Under the pieces are notes generated by a model. It searched no databases. It saw nothing but the letters and a program-made list of their open reading frames with translations, and had not been told where the DNA came from. Shown one piece after another: positions 25,174-37,112 of a DNA stretch of 64,000 nt (positions are counted from its first letter, which is position 1; every line of letters starts with the position of its first letter). The translations under genes and the position numbers were made by a program. The stretch spans positions 472,625-536,624 of the forward strand of contig NW_002476420.1 of the NCBI RefSeq assembly GCF_000189635.1, given 5' to 3'. Source of the stretch: Tetrahymena thermophila SB210. Lineage: Eukaryota > Ciliophora > Oligohymenophorea > Hymenostomatida > Tetrahymenidae.

Positions 25174-25494
25174 ATGGTCAGATTGGAAAAGATTTTGTGG
25201 GAACAATTAGTCAACGTTAAGGCTTTCTCCAGATAGAGAGTTATTGGCGCTCCTAGCAAGTGGTATAATGAAAACAGAACTGAATGGTTCAAGGTTGCTC
25301 AACACAACGCTTTCAACACTGGTTTCTCTGGAGTCATTTTGAGAGCTCTCGAACCCCTCCTCGCCAAATTCATTTACAGATGGAGACTCGATATTGCTCA
25401 CCAAAGAGGTCTCACTCTTGAAGACTCTCTCCTTTTCATGGACAGAGAACTCAGAAGATGTTATTTCTTTGAAACTGTTGCCAGATAAAAGTGA
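25174..25494 (+). CDS. Conserved-looking small protein with high-expression codon use, 106 aa
   Basis: Single exon, ATG preceded by AAA. I do not recognise the family. The protein is basic and helical, with an aromatic core segment (KWYNENRTEWFKVAQHN), a mildly hydrophobic middle (GFSGVILRALEPLLAKF) and a charged C-terminus (DRELRRCYFFETVARQK). Codons are strongly biased to C-ending forms (CTC, TCC, AAC, GTC) and AGA, as in RPL26 a few kilobases away and unlike most genes here, which points to abundant expression. Size and composition would suit a ciliate-specific subunit of a mitochondrial respiratory or ATP synthase complex, but this is only inference. The reading frame stays open upstream to a TGA at 24868-24870 without an ATG, so the start is the first available Met. 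Confidence 0.8.
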
Positions 25495-25915
25495 TTATCC
25501 ATTTTATTTATTAGAAATTGAAGTATCTAATTATATCTCATGATAAAAATCCAAACAAACTACCTCTTTCATATCTTTACCTTCACAATAGCAATAAACA
25601 AGCAAAAAAATCAACTAAATAAATAAATTAATTAAGAAACAAGCGAAATAGGATTTAAGATTAAATTTCTTTATTAATATAAAGGCAAATTTTTTTTCTT
25701 TTCCCTTCTTATGTAAACTGAGTAGGGAGCTTTTTATATAACAGCGAGCAAACAAGTTATCTTAAAAGATAGGCAATTGTAAACTGACCACATTTTAGAT
25801 ATTTGGTCAGTTTGTTTTACAAATTTTAGGTATATAATAAGAATTCTAGCAAAATAGATTGGACATTTGATTCAATCCAATATTAGAAAACAAGAAACAA
25901 AATGATTGACCTTCC
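25495..25915. other. Spacer with a hairpin-forming inverted repeat
   Basis: Spacer between two plus-strand genes. It contains the inverted repeat at 25777-25822, described separately, about 95 bp before the next ATG. Confidence 0.6.
25777..25822. repeat. Inverted repeat, 10-bp perfect stem
   Basis: AAACTGACCA pairs perfectly with TGGTCAGTTT across a 13-nt loop, and flanking TTGT/ACAA can extend the stem past a small bulge. It could be a regulatory element or a terminator-like structure; nothing links it to a known RNA. Confidence 0.7.
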
Positions 25916-26275
25916 ATGGAGTCAAATAATTTGAATTTTATGAAGCGAAGAGCTTCAAAGAATAATATTTCTAATAGAAATAAGTTTGATAGTACTAAAA
26001 GTTAGGAATATAAAAATTTGAAACGTGCAAATCAATTTTTTTAGCTCAGATATTTCCTAATCGAATAGCGATTAACTATTTCCAGATATTTTCAAAAAAT
26101 GCTATCAAAAAGTAGGTTCATAAACAAAAATTCAGCGGCTGCTATTACCGATGATAAATTTTATTAGCATTTAGTCTATGGAAATAAGCAGTAAATATTA
26201 AAATTATTAAGAGAATAAATAAATGAATTTGACAGAAAGAAATTCAGACAGTTCATTTTGAATCCAAACGATTGA
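25916..26275 (+). CDS. Small basic protein, unknown function, 119 aa
   Basis: Single exon readable only with the ciliate code, ending in TGA. The product is strongly basic (many Lys and Arg) and starts MESNNLNFMKRRASKNN; the middle (FFQLRYFLIEQRLTISRYF) is aromatic and helical, and the C-terminal part (QILKLLREQINEFDRKKF) looks like a short amphipathic helix. No signal peptide, membrane span or known motif is seen. Codon use is ordinary A/T-ending, unlike the highly expressed genes on each side. An earlier ATG at 25901 is out of frame. It could be a nucleic-acid or basic scaffold protein; function is unknown. Confidence 0.7.
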
Positions 26276-26861
26276 AAAATATTGTGCATAAATAGAAATT
26301 AATTGCGAGCTATGTTAAATTTATTATCTAAATTTAAATAGAAAACAAATCTTAATTTATTTATTTATTCAATTTTATATTTTTCTCATTTTCGCTTTAC
26401 CAGCCAATCAATCAATAAAATCATAACTCATTTAAAATTTAATGAGTGAGTCATCAAAATGGAATTTTCTAAAAATTCATTTTATCTGTCCATTTCAATA
26501 AAAATCGGCTGAATTATCATTTATGACAGCTAGTTAGTTAGTACTCATTTACTTAATTATTTATTTATTTATAAATGATTAGAATAGGTTTTGGTAAACC
26601 AACCCATATTATTTTTTATTTTACAGAAATTTTTTAATAAGATTTTAAGTTGATTATGCTTTGTGAATTTAATATAGATGATGATAATGATAATGATGAT
26701 TTATTTATTGAAAAGCCATTATCAATTTTTTTTAAATGAAGGAATAATGAAAAAACGAGGTTTTGTTGTAAAAATAAATATCATGAATATAATTAAAATT
26801 ATGAGCAAATTAATTTATTGATAACAATTTAAATAGCTTACATCCCTACACCGTTTTATTC
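26276..26861. other. AT-rich spacer, nothing recognised
   Basis: Spacer with short GATGAT repeats near 26680-26700. A TAAACCAACC sequence at 26595-26604 resembles the first ten bases of the Tetrahymena chromosome breakage sequence but the rest does not match. Confidence 0.5.
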
Positions 26862-27506
26862 ATGAAGAAGAGAAGAGCTAGATATTACAAGGTCGAAAGA
26901 GGTTTAAGAGGTTTCTACGTCCCTGACTGGGTTAGAAAGGAAGCTGAAGAAAGATAACTTTCCGAAACTGTTGATAATATTTTCAACTGGGAAAACTTCG
27001 TCTACAGAGAATATATGAGTGATATGACTCCTATCGGTAGATGGACTTCCCTCTCTAAGATTACCCCCTTAGATATGTTCTAATACTACGGTCTCTTCAG
27101 AAACGAAGCTTGGGATAGATTCTTCTACAATGAAGCATTCTACGAGTCCTACTCTGAAAAGGAAAAGTAAGAAGCTAACGGTAACCCCTTCGGTAAATTC
27201 AACTTATAAACTGCTGACGGTAGAGCTCAATTCGAAAAGGAAGTTAACACCTTCATCGAAAGATATCCCTTCGCCGTTACCAAGCCTGGCCAAAAGTTCG
27301 ACTTCACCAGATTCTACGCTCTTGAAGACTTAGCTAATAAGAGAGACACTTCTAAGTACGATCCTGCTCTTCTCGAATCCGTCAAGAACGAATTAAAGCA
27401 ATCTGCTGCCCTCCCCGCTGACAATGGTGCCAATAAGACCAAGAAGTCCAAGCCCATTCTTCCTGATTGGCTCCAACCCAAGTTCGGAAAGGCATTCCAA
27501 GCTTGA
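26862..27506 (+). CDS. Highly expressed basic/aromatic protein, unknown function, 214 aa
   Basis: Single exon with very strong high-expression codon bias (TCC, CTC, ATC, AAG, GTT, AGA). I do not recognise the family. The N-terminus is basic (MKKRRARYYKVERG) followed by FYVPDWVRKEAEER; the central part is rich in Trp, Phe, Tyr and Asn (WENFVYREYM, NEAWDRFFYNEAFYESY), and the C-terminus carries a PAD-NGANKTKKSK linker and a PDWLQPKFGKAF tail. No membrane span is evident. Basic start, aromatic richness and high expression would suit a mitochondrial ribosomal or respiratory accessory subunit, but this is inference. The frame is open a little upstream to a TGA at 26802-26804 with no in-frame ATG, so this start is favoured; an upstream exon cannot be excluded. 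Confidence 0.85.
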
Positions 27507-28635
27507 TTTTTATTATCTTCTATAAAAATAAATATTTCCTGTAAAAATAAATAAACAGAGCTCAAGTTAATTTGAATTAAATCGCATTTATTTATGTTCT
27601 GCGTAGTAAAGTATTTTCAAATATGGGCCACTTTCTTAATATTAAACTTCAAAACGGCATTCTTCACTTAACATCTTTTTTTAAACTTTAGAAATTATAC
27701 ATACCAAAATGAATGCTTAAAATTATTTTATCATAAATAAATAAATAAATTTTCATATTTATTTTTTTTTTTTTGATCATTTTCACTTTTAAAAAAATTG
27801 TTAAAATAATTTATCATTTTTTTTATCTAATAAAATGTTTTTCATTCAAATAAAAAAAGAATAATTAAAAATAAATAAATGAAAAAATTCAAAGAAAAAA
27901 AAACTTATGTTAGAAAATAAATCAAATCCTTTTTATTATTTATTTATTTTTCTTTTTCAAATTTTGAAAGAAATAAATTTTTTTAATAAATTATTTTATC
28001 ATTTTTTAGACTTATTTTTAAAAATAAAATTAAAAAAATAGAATTTTTTTTTTTGTTATTGTAATTAAAGGAGTTTTATTTATAATAAATATTAATAATG
28101 AAGGTATTTTTGCTTGCTAGCTTATCTAATTGTTTTTAAATAAATGCACTGGATTTTTTAAATTATTGAATAAATTATTTGTAATTTAATTAATTTATTT
28201 ATTGAAAAATTATTTTAACTTAATAAAAAAATCAATTCAGAGAATTAATATAATTTTATTAGGTGGACATAAAATTAAATGTCAAGTGGAATGAATAAAA
28301 TAATAAATGGCAGAATAATAAAATGGATAAAGAAGCATATACATGCAAATATATGAAGTGTTTGTCAAAGAATGAATGAATGAACTATCAAAAATGAGTG
28401 AAGTATGAGCAATGGATATGTATGAAAATAATAAGAATAATAAAGTGGGTAAAAAGGAAAAATTAAATTTTTTCGAAGTTAAAATTAAGAGTTCAAAGAA
28501 AAAGAGAGAGGAGGTCTAATTGATGTGAGGGAATTAAAATTGGGTGCACGCTAAAAAGAAAAGATATTAAATTAAAATAAAAGGAATTAATAAATACAAA
28601 TAGTAACATTATCAAAAGACTTATAAATAATAGAA
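27507..28635. other. Spacer; purine-rich promoter/leader of RPL26
   Basis: The first 700 bp are AT-rich. From about 28260 to 28600 the plus strand becomes purine-rich and less AT-homopolymeric, probably promoter and leader of the ribosomal protein gene. No ORF supported. Confidence 0.6.
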
Positions 28636-30528
28636 ATGAAAACCCACGTCGGTATACATTTAATATTTTTATAATAATTCTACTGAATGCTGGACATCCT
28701 TAAATGGGACGGACACGAGAACCAATGATCAACCCATCAGCCAGAGAGTTTATTTATTCGCAAGCGACATACACGCTTTGTAAAATGAAGGCTGCGTCGC
28801 AAAAATTTTGCAATCAAGCATTTAAATGCATTCGATTTTTAATACAATCAAAAATTAGATCATGTTCTGTTTGTTCTTCGTTGTCTCTCTCATTCAACCA
28901 AAGAAAAAAGGATGGAAATAATTCAGCAAATTAGATAATGAAAGCATTTAATTAACTAAATTTTTTATTATTACAGAAGTTTCATCTGCTAGAAGAAAAT
29001 AAAGAAAGGCTCATTTCGCCTCTCCCTCTCACCTCAGACAAACCTTGATGTCTGCTCACCTTTCCAAGGATCTCAGATCTAAGTACAACGTTAGATCCAT
29101 GCCCGTTAGAAAGGACGACGAAGTTCTTATTGTTAGAGGTAAAAACCGAATTCAAATAGCACAATTTCTGTTTTATTTTAGAAATAGTTTTATGGAAAGT
29201 AGGATTTGATTAGATAAAGCATCAATCTATCAAATAAACAAATTCTCTTTCTTATTCATTAGATTTCAGTCCTATGCTTCTGATGATCTTATCTAAACTA
29301 TTTTTTAATTAAAAAGGTAAATTCAAAGGTAACAAGGGTAAGGTTACTCAAGTCTACAGAAAGAAATGGGCTATCCACGTTGAAAAGATCTCCAAGAACA
29401 AACTCAACGGTAATTTTTTAACCAAATATCAACTTTTAACTAGCTTTTAGCCAAATAAACTATATACCAAATGAATAACAAGACTAAATAATATGTAGAA
29501 ATCTTATGTGTTAGGTTATAACAATATACTTCTCCTTAAATTTTAAGAATTTTCGGTTCAATTTAGGAAATATTTAGTAATTAACTATCAAAGGCAACTC
29601 AGCAATTTAGCTAAATTAAATATAATAAGTCAGTCAGTCATTCAGCTAATTAGTCTCTCATCCATCAATCCTTCAAGTTTATAATTCATTTCAGTAAACT
29701 AAACTAAACTAAAATTACATTCTCTATTAACATCTTAAGCAAATTAGTTGAAATTCATTAGCAAATTAAAAGCAAAAGAGGTGTAAGTAAGTAACAAAAA
29801 AAACCAAAACCAAACTAGAATAAAAATATACAAGACACATTTATCTAAAATGCAATCGGCTAAATTAATTTATGAAAAATTTCTATCAACCAGCATGCAT
29901 GTATGTGCATTAATTTATCAAAAATGAATAATAAATAATTTATCAAAGCACTTAAATTTGCATCTAAATTCAGATACTTTTAACAAAAGTTACTATATTT
30001 GATTCTTTGCTATTTTGATAGCTTTGCAAAATCTACTATGAGTTTTTGTTCAAATATTCAAATTATCTCAGGGAAAAACAGAACGAACAAAACAAAATAA
30101 TAAATAAATGAATTATGTAATTAACTACTACTTACTTAATAAATAAAAGCATAAATTAATAAATGAATTAATCAACCTAATTGAATTAGTAAACTTTGAT
30201 TGATTGATTGATTGATTGATTGATGATTAAGAGCTAGCTCTCTAAATTGGTCTTTGAATGGCTTAAAATCGAAAGGAGAAGTTATAATAAGAATTTATAT
30301 TATTTAGTTGTTTGTTAATGGGATATATGGTTATCATCTCATAATAAGCCTTATTTATGTTTTAGTAATAATTTGTTGTATTTAAAATTAGGTGCTCCTT
30401 ACCAAATCCCCTTATCTGCTTCCCAATTAGTCCTCACTAAGTTGAAGCTTGATAAGAGTAGACAATCCCTCCTCACCAGAAAGGCTGCTTCCCTTAAGAC
30501 CAAGGGTCAAAAGCACACTGTTGCTTGA
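28636..30528 (+). CDS. RPL26: Ribosomal protein L26 (uL24), 135 aa, four exons
   Basis: Exons 28636-28651 (16 nt), 28977-29138, 29317-29409 and 30392-30528; introns of 325, 178 and 982 nt, all phase 1, join to 136 codons. The product reads [36 protein letters not shown] (split here by the reader: [10 protein letters not shown] then [10 protein letters not shown]), [18 protein letters not shown] and a C-terminal [12 protein letters not shown], the full uL24/L26 pattern with its KOW motif, which binds 23S/28S rRNA near the polypeptide exit tunnel. Codon bias is extreme, as expected. The tiny first exon, encoding MKTHV plus one base, was located by phase and homology and is the least certain part. 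The 982-nt last intron is long for this genome. Confidence 0.93.
30197..30224. repeat. (GATT)n microsatellite inside RPL26 intron 3
   Basis: Seven tandem TGAT units within the long third intron; no coding role. Confidence 0.9.
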
Positions 30529-32170
30529 TAGGTGTGTTTATTTATGCAATCCTATTATAAATCTTAGTAAAAACAATAAATTATATATTAATACAAAGAC
30601 TAATATATATGCCTGTATGTATTACTATTTAAATCGCTTATAAAATCTTAATTATGTTCTAAATTTTCCCAAAAATCTCAACTATATTTCCTCGTTTTGT
30701 AAAAATATTTATCAAATAAAGCCTATAAATTCTGTTTTAAATAAATGCATAAATTGAAAAAAAACTAAAGAATATTTATCTAAGATTAATTAATTTTTCA
30801 ATTAATTAACTAAATAGTTATTTAATTTTTCTTGGATAATAATTCTGACTTTTGCAAAAATACTTCTTATTTTTATCTTTGCGTGAAAATCTTTAATCTA
30901 GCCACTTTAAAAAATAAGATAAAATCATGTATTTATTTATATTTTATTTTAAAATATTTAAATCAGATTATAACTTTTTTACAAATTACTATCACAATAA
31001 ATATATATGTCTTATTGATTTCTAATCTAATTATTCAAATCTAAAAATTATTTTTATAAAATAATAAAAAATAATTTAAAATCAGTTTTTTTTGAAAAAG
31101 AAATTACTTTTAAATAAATATCTAACAATTACAATAAATATTTCAATAAATTTATATGATTATTTTTAATTTGTTTCCTTATTAATTTAATATAATTCAT
31201 ATACAGCTAAACCTTAAATTAATTTTGTGCACTCTTAGTGACTAAAATTTAGTTCAACATTCAAAGGATTTCAATATTAAGAAAAAAAATTAATTTAAAA
31301 GAATGAAAATATTATTTGATAAAAAAATATAAAAATTTTTTATCATTCATTATTCATTATTTTAAAATATCAACAATAATAATTTATTTTGAGGGGTGGA
31401 ATAGGTGATATATATATATTTGAATTATAGGTTTATCAAATTTTAGGGGATATAATATTATTTATTTTATTAAAAAATGTATTTTTGTATTCAATATCAT
31501 CCCTCCCTATTAAAAAATATATTCTATAATAGGAATGTACCGATTTGTATTTTAGATTAGCACCCGTTTAAAAATAAAAAATATTGAAATAAAACCTATT
31601 TTTTAGTTTAAAATCTAAGTAGGTACTAATCAAAGAGGACTTATACTTATTAGAAATATTCAATAAATTAACAGTTTATTACTACTTAAGCGAATTAAAA
31701 TGTATTAAAGATTAACTTAAATAACTTTTTTAATAACTACTATCTATATGAATATTATTCTTTAATTTTTAAAATACTTATCAAAATAAATTTGTTAGCT
31801 TCTCAAAAATAATTTAATATAAATTAATATGCTATTTAGCTTAGTTGAGTAATAATTAATTAATTAATATTGATAGAAAGGTTAAAAAAATTATATTTTC
31901 AAATTTTTGTAATTTCACTTGGAATTAGGCTAAAAATAATTGCATTTAACTCATTTTTCAAAGCTACTGAAAATTTATATTATATTGTCAATTCTTTAGA
32001 ATTAAAAAAAATTAATTTGAATTAAGTTATTAAATTATGATTTTAGTTTAAATTTTTTAATAATCTTGATAACTTTTGATTTCAAGCAGGGTAAATAATT
32101 ACAATAATAAACATATTTCTTAACAAATTTAAATTAAAAATTATTTTTTTATATTAATTAAATGCTAAAT
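30529..32170. other. Convergent spacer, nothing recognised
   Basis: 3' flanks of RPL26 and the large coiled-coil gene. AT-rich throughout; slightly G-rich short stretch at 31391-31450. No RNA gene, ORF or repeat supported. Confidence 0.55.
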
Positions 32171-35100
32171 TCAATTTTAATCCGAAATAACATCAAAGTC
32201 ATCTTCATATTCATTTTAATTCTTCTAAACAATTAATTTTTAATATAAACTTAATTTATTAAAAACTATTTAAATTATTTTTACCTTATTTTATACTTTT
32301 GATCCATTCTTAGTGGAAGGTTTATCATCAAAATCTTCTTACTCATACAGATCTTCATATTGGGCCTCTTGTTTATTCTATTTATTTTATTTTTTAGAAT
32401 CTGATTTTTACTTTTGAGTTTCTTTTTTATCTATTTAAATAAATATATTAAATTAAATTATTTCATTTAAACTATTTAAACTGAAAATTTTAAACTTTAC
32501 TTTTTGAATGGTTTTTTTCGAATTAATCTTCTACATATTGTTAAAGATCATCATCTATAGGGGCTTGCTTCTTGTGATTTTTTTAATTTTATATTTCTTC
32601 TTGTTCATAATCATCATAGTCATCTTCTTCTTCATCTTCATTCTTCCAGCTCTACAATACCTCCTACTCTTTCTACTTTAAAAGTTAATCATATTGCTAA
32701 GGAGTTAATTTGCTATTTATATTTTATTGGTTTTATTTCTCTTTGATTTTTCCTTCATATTCATTAGAAGATTTTCTATCTGCATATTTTTTAATTATAC
32801 TCTCTTCTTCTTTGTTGATTTAGTGATTATTTTAATTTATATTTTTATTTATTTGATGATAACCACCATAACCATCATCTTCTTCTGAGTAGTGTCCTTC
32901 TAGATCCTCGTCATTATCTTCCTCTATTCCTTATTCAGACTAGTCATAATATTCATCGTCTTCTTACTCTATCTAATTATTAGGAAGTGGGTTTCTTCTC
33001 TTTGAAGATTAAGGTCTTTGCATCTTTACTTGGTTATTTGTATTTTTATTTTATTCATACTATTATTCTTGCATTTTGTAATCATTTGAATCTTCATATT
33101 GATCATTAGATTCTAATTAATCTTCTTAATCGTAATCATCTTAATATTACTCTAATTCATCCTAATATTCATTATCATTATGCTTTACTTTGAATAATTT
33201 TAGGAGATTCTTAAAGTACAAGTGATTCAAATCAACCGAGTCTTAGATCATAGCCATAATTAAGAAAGCTACCTAGTCTTTTTGTAATTAAATATTCAAA
33301 AACTCAAAAGTTTATATGAATTATTCTTTAGAAATTGTATTTTTTCCATTTGATTTAGTCTATAAAGTAGCTTTAATACTCTCTCTGTTGCTGGCAAAAA
33401 TCTATTTATTATTGTTAAAATAATAAAAATGAGAGCATAATTTAATTTACAAAATTACCTTTTATAAACTATCATATAATTTTTAGGCATAGCCCTTAGA
33501 AAATACTTAGTAAGAACCAACTATTTCACTGAAGGATTAGAAAATTTATTCATTTTTACGAGAATATTCCCAGTCAAATTTATATTTTCCATCCTTATCT
33601 TCAACCAAATACCTTGAAAAGAGGAGGGCATCATTTTATTGTAGATTAAATGGTTTACTATTTAATTTATATTTTGTAATTAATTATTTAATTAATAATA
33701 AAATTAAGGATCATAATTATCAATAAATTAATTACTCTAAAAGCATGGCTTGTAAATCTCTAATGGAAGTTTATTCATCTAAATTGTCAAAGAAGAGTTG
33801 GGCAGCCTCGTTCAGATTTAAAGCGTTTGAACGCAATTTAAATTAAACTTCCTCACCTTAAAAATTTAAAATTAAAATAAATAAATAAATAATTAAATAT
33901 TAAATATTAAATTACCAATGTGAACAATATCTTCTCTTTTTATTCTAGTAACATATTGATTATTAGAGTCAGAATTAATTCTTAGAACACCATCAATAGA
34001 TTTTTTATCTCTATGAAATTAATTAATTATAACAATAAAATTTAAAAATGTTTTAAGTTGAATGAAAAAATAATACTCAGGTCTTTCTATCTAATTTGAA
34101 GACTGCTTAGATTTTGTTGAAGGAGGAAATACTTATTACTAATGTTGCTCTATTTTTATTTCATTTTAATTGTTATTGTTTTTGTTATTTTCATACTGCT
34201 AATTTTAATTTTTCTCTTTCTAATACTATATAGAATCAATATTTTAATTATTTTAACTTTGATTTTCCCTATAGGTACTATTTTAATTCTTATCATCATC
34301 GTATTCATCTGTGCCCTAATTTCCTTGGGTATTTAATTCATGACGTAGTTGGATAACATCTTCTTCAAGTTAGCGTATTTTATCATCTTTCATTTCTAAT
34401 TGTTTCTTTAGGAATCCCATTTCTGTACTCAGATTGTTGCTAAATAAAACATTAAAAAATAGTATTTAAATAAACTTTGGTTTTACAAATTTTGTTTACT
34501 TTTTAGCAGATTGAGGTCTTGCCATACGATTTGAATTGATTGGAAGCTAATTAGAAAAGTCTTTTTTAGAACTTTGGTTATTAATATTCTACAACCTAAA
34601 CTTACTAAGCTCATTTTTTAATTCATTGATCTCACGATCTCTTTCTTTTAGATGCTTTCTTAAAGTTGTGATTTACAAATTTGATTTTCTTTCTAAATCG
34701 TTATACCCTCTCTATTTATTATAAATTAATTAATTAATTAAATATAATAAAAATAATTGTTTAATTTAAATTAAAATTAACTAAATATTTTTACTTAGAG
34801 GTAATTATTTTGATTATCATAATTTTTAAGCTATTAAGCCATTTCTGTGTTGTCATATCTTAATTGCTCAATCTCATTATTCTAGGCATATAGTCTTTCT
34901 TCTAATTTTTGATAATCAGTTTCTTTGCTTTGTTTTTAAAATTTGTATTAATTACATCAATTCTATTTGATATAAACGTAATATTTACATTAATACTTCC
35001 ATTTTTTCATTTAAAGCTTATTACAGCAAATTCTTCAAGCGAGTACACTCTTCAGCATAGCACTTTCTTTCTCTATCTAGCTCCTGTAATCTCGTATATT

Positions 35101-36379
35101 TAATTTGCTTCTTAATTTTATTGTTCTCTTCATCTTTCACTGCTAACTACATTTTCAAATCTTTTATTGTTTTTTTCAAATTCTCAGTGATGTGCCCTCC
35201 CTATTTTATGTAAAAAGATTTAATTATTTTAGGATATCTAAAACAGACTATTAATAAAAACAATCAACCGTGTATGATTGATTCTTGAGCAAAAATATTA
35301 TCTTTATAAATAAAAATTACCTCTGTTTTTGGATAGAATCCTTTGACAATACCATTAGCTTCATACTAATCTACAATTTTTTTATATTTTACAGAATCTC
35401 TCTATTTTTTAAAAATAAATTAAATAAATATCAGTATTTGTTTGTTTATTTATTTATTTTGTTAGTTAGTTAGTTAATTAGTTAATTCTATATTCATAAG
35501 CTTAATTTTTAAATTTGATTTTGATAATATATTTGTTTGTTTATTTGCTAATTTTGAATCTGTAGTTTTATTAAAATAAAATCTTTTGCAAAAATAAATA
35601 TTTATTTTATGGCAAATTACCTCAACTTAATATAGTTGGGTTTTTAAAGTCTTGTTGCTTTCTTTTAATTCATTTATTTGATTTTTTAGTTGTAAAGTTT
35701 CTGCATAGAGCTGCTCTTTTTCTTAATGTATGATTCTAGGCATATGTTTTGCAACATCTCCACCATAAGTATCAAGACCAGAGTTAGACGTATTTAACTA
35801 TGAACTAATTTTAACAATTAATGAATATTATATAATGCATCATTTATTTCTATCTACTTGATTTTATTTAGTTGCTACGCTGTTCTATTGAGTTGTTACA
35901 TGTTATTTTCATAACTTCTATGTCCAGAGTTGTTCCTCTGCCTAATTAATTAGAAATAAAAATCTATTTGAATACAATTTGCATAAAGGAAAGCTTTATG
36001 GAAAACTTCAATTTACATTCCACCGCTGTATAACCTAGATTACTCCTATTTGCTTTATATCATAACTCTATTTGAGTTAATATTGTTATCGCTATAATTT
36101 TGTACACTTTAAATGTGCTAGTAAGGAGTCTAATCTTCCTACTAATCGGCATTATTGTGCATTAGATTATTGTAAATAGGAGGCTTTGCACTTGCAGGTC
36201 TTATTGGATGCAAAGGAGGCTATCCCTACTACTTTGCAAACTGCTAAAACTGCATAGGAGGTTTTTATTACTTAATATAATTATAATAATATTACATAAA
36301 TATCTTTTAAAAAGCATAAAAAATCTTTTTTAAGGTAAAATAAATTTACTATTTCTGTTCCATCGAAGGCTCTTCTCAT
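32171..36379 (-). CDS. Large coiled-coil protein with acidic C-terminal half, 1022 aa, 15 exons
   Basis: Minus-strand exons: 36350-36379, 36017-36270, 35858-35941, 35621-35804, 35321-35401, 34989-35200, 34795-34927, 34500-34711, 34077-34439, 33916-34010, 33736-33856, 33459-33657, 32501-33401, 32285-32430, 32171-32224. All 14 introns (53-219 nt) are GT-AG and join in phase to 1023 codons ending in TGA. Order: short MRRAFDGTEI start, Q/P-rich disordered segment, coiled coil (about residues 140-480, including KDLKMQLAVKDEE and ECTRLKNLL), a globular helical region (about 545-740, with ALNLNEAAQLFFDNLD and ALLFSRYLVEDKDG), then about 280 residues of acidic Q/N/E/D-rich disorder. No signal or membrane span. 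The coiled-coil part faintly recalls IQCE-type ciliary proteins; a cytoskeletal or ciliary scaffold is a guess. Confidence 0.82.
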
Positions 36380-37112
36380 TATGGCTAATTTATTATTATG
36401 CTTGACTGTTTATTACTTTGGAAATGTATTTATTTATTTCTTTCTTTCTTTATTTATTGAGCAATTCTACCTAAAACAAATTGAAAATTAAAAGATACTT
36501 ATTGATAATTTCTTTATAAAGTTAATTATTTGATTATATTTTCCTTTATAAAGTTTAATGGTATTATATGATTTTAATATTTATTATACGAATCTATATA
36601 TGGATTATTTATCAATCCAAAATCACTATAAATAATTATTAATTATTTAAAATCAAATCTGTTTTATATTTGATAATTAATTAATTAATAGATGCCTTAA
36701 CTTCCTATCAATCAATTTTACTTATTCAAACTTAATCACTGATTGATTTATAATATTAAGTAGCTTGCTAATTATTTATCTATTTTATATTCTTTATTAA
36801 TTTGCATCACATTTACTCAAAATAAAAAATTATTTTAATTTTTCAAATAGTCCAACTCAAACAAACAACACTTTTATTAATGGTAAAATATCAAGTTAAC
36901 AGATAAATTATTTACTTCAATTTGAGTAAAATAAGCATTTATGGGTAAATCTTATTTTGAAAATATTAAATGAAATAAATTGAATATGTTTTAAAATTTT
37001 AATATTTAATAAAGTAAATTTTAAGAGATTTAAAGATGAAGTTAAATTAAATTTTTATATGAATAAGCATAAGTATGAATAATATGTATATTGATATATA
37101 ATACGAGAAATA
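36380..37112. other. AT-rich spacer, nothing recognised
   Basis: Upstream region of the coiled-coil gene and 3' flank of the acyl-CoA synthetase gene. No feature seen. Confidence 0.6.

Noticed and set aside
26595..26609. Chromosome breakage sequence (Cbs)-like match
   Set aside because: The first ten bases equal the known Cbs start (TAAACCAACC) but three of the last five differ, and the region shows no telomere or scaffold end.
28704..28934. Open frame in RPL26 intron 1
   Set aside because: It lies in an intron of a well-supported gene, has no domain character, and the splice phases of RPL26 leave it out.
34142..34336. Hydrophobic plus-strand open frame
   Set aside because: Antisense shadow of a Q/N-rich exon of the minus-strand coiled-coil gene.
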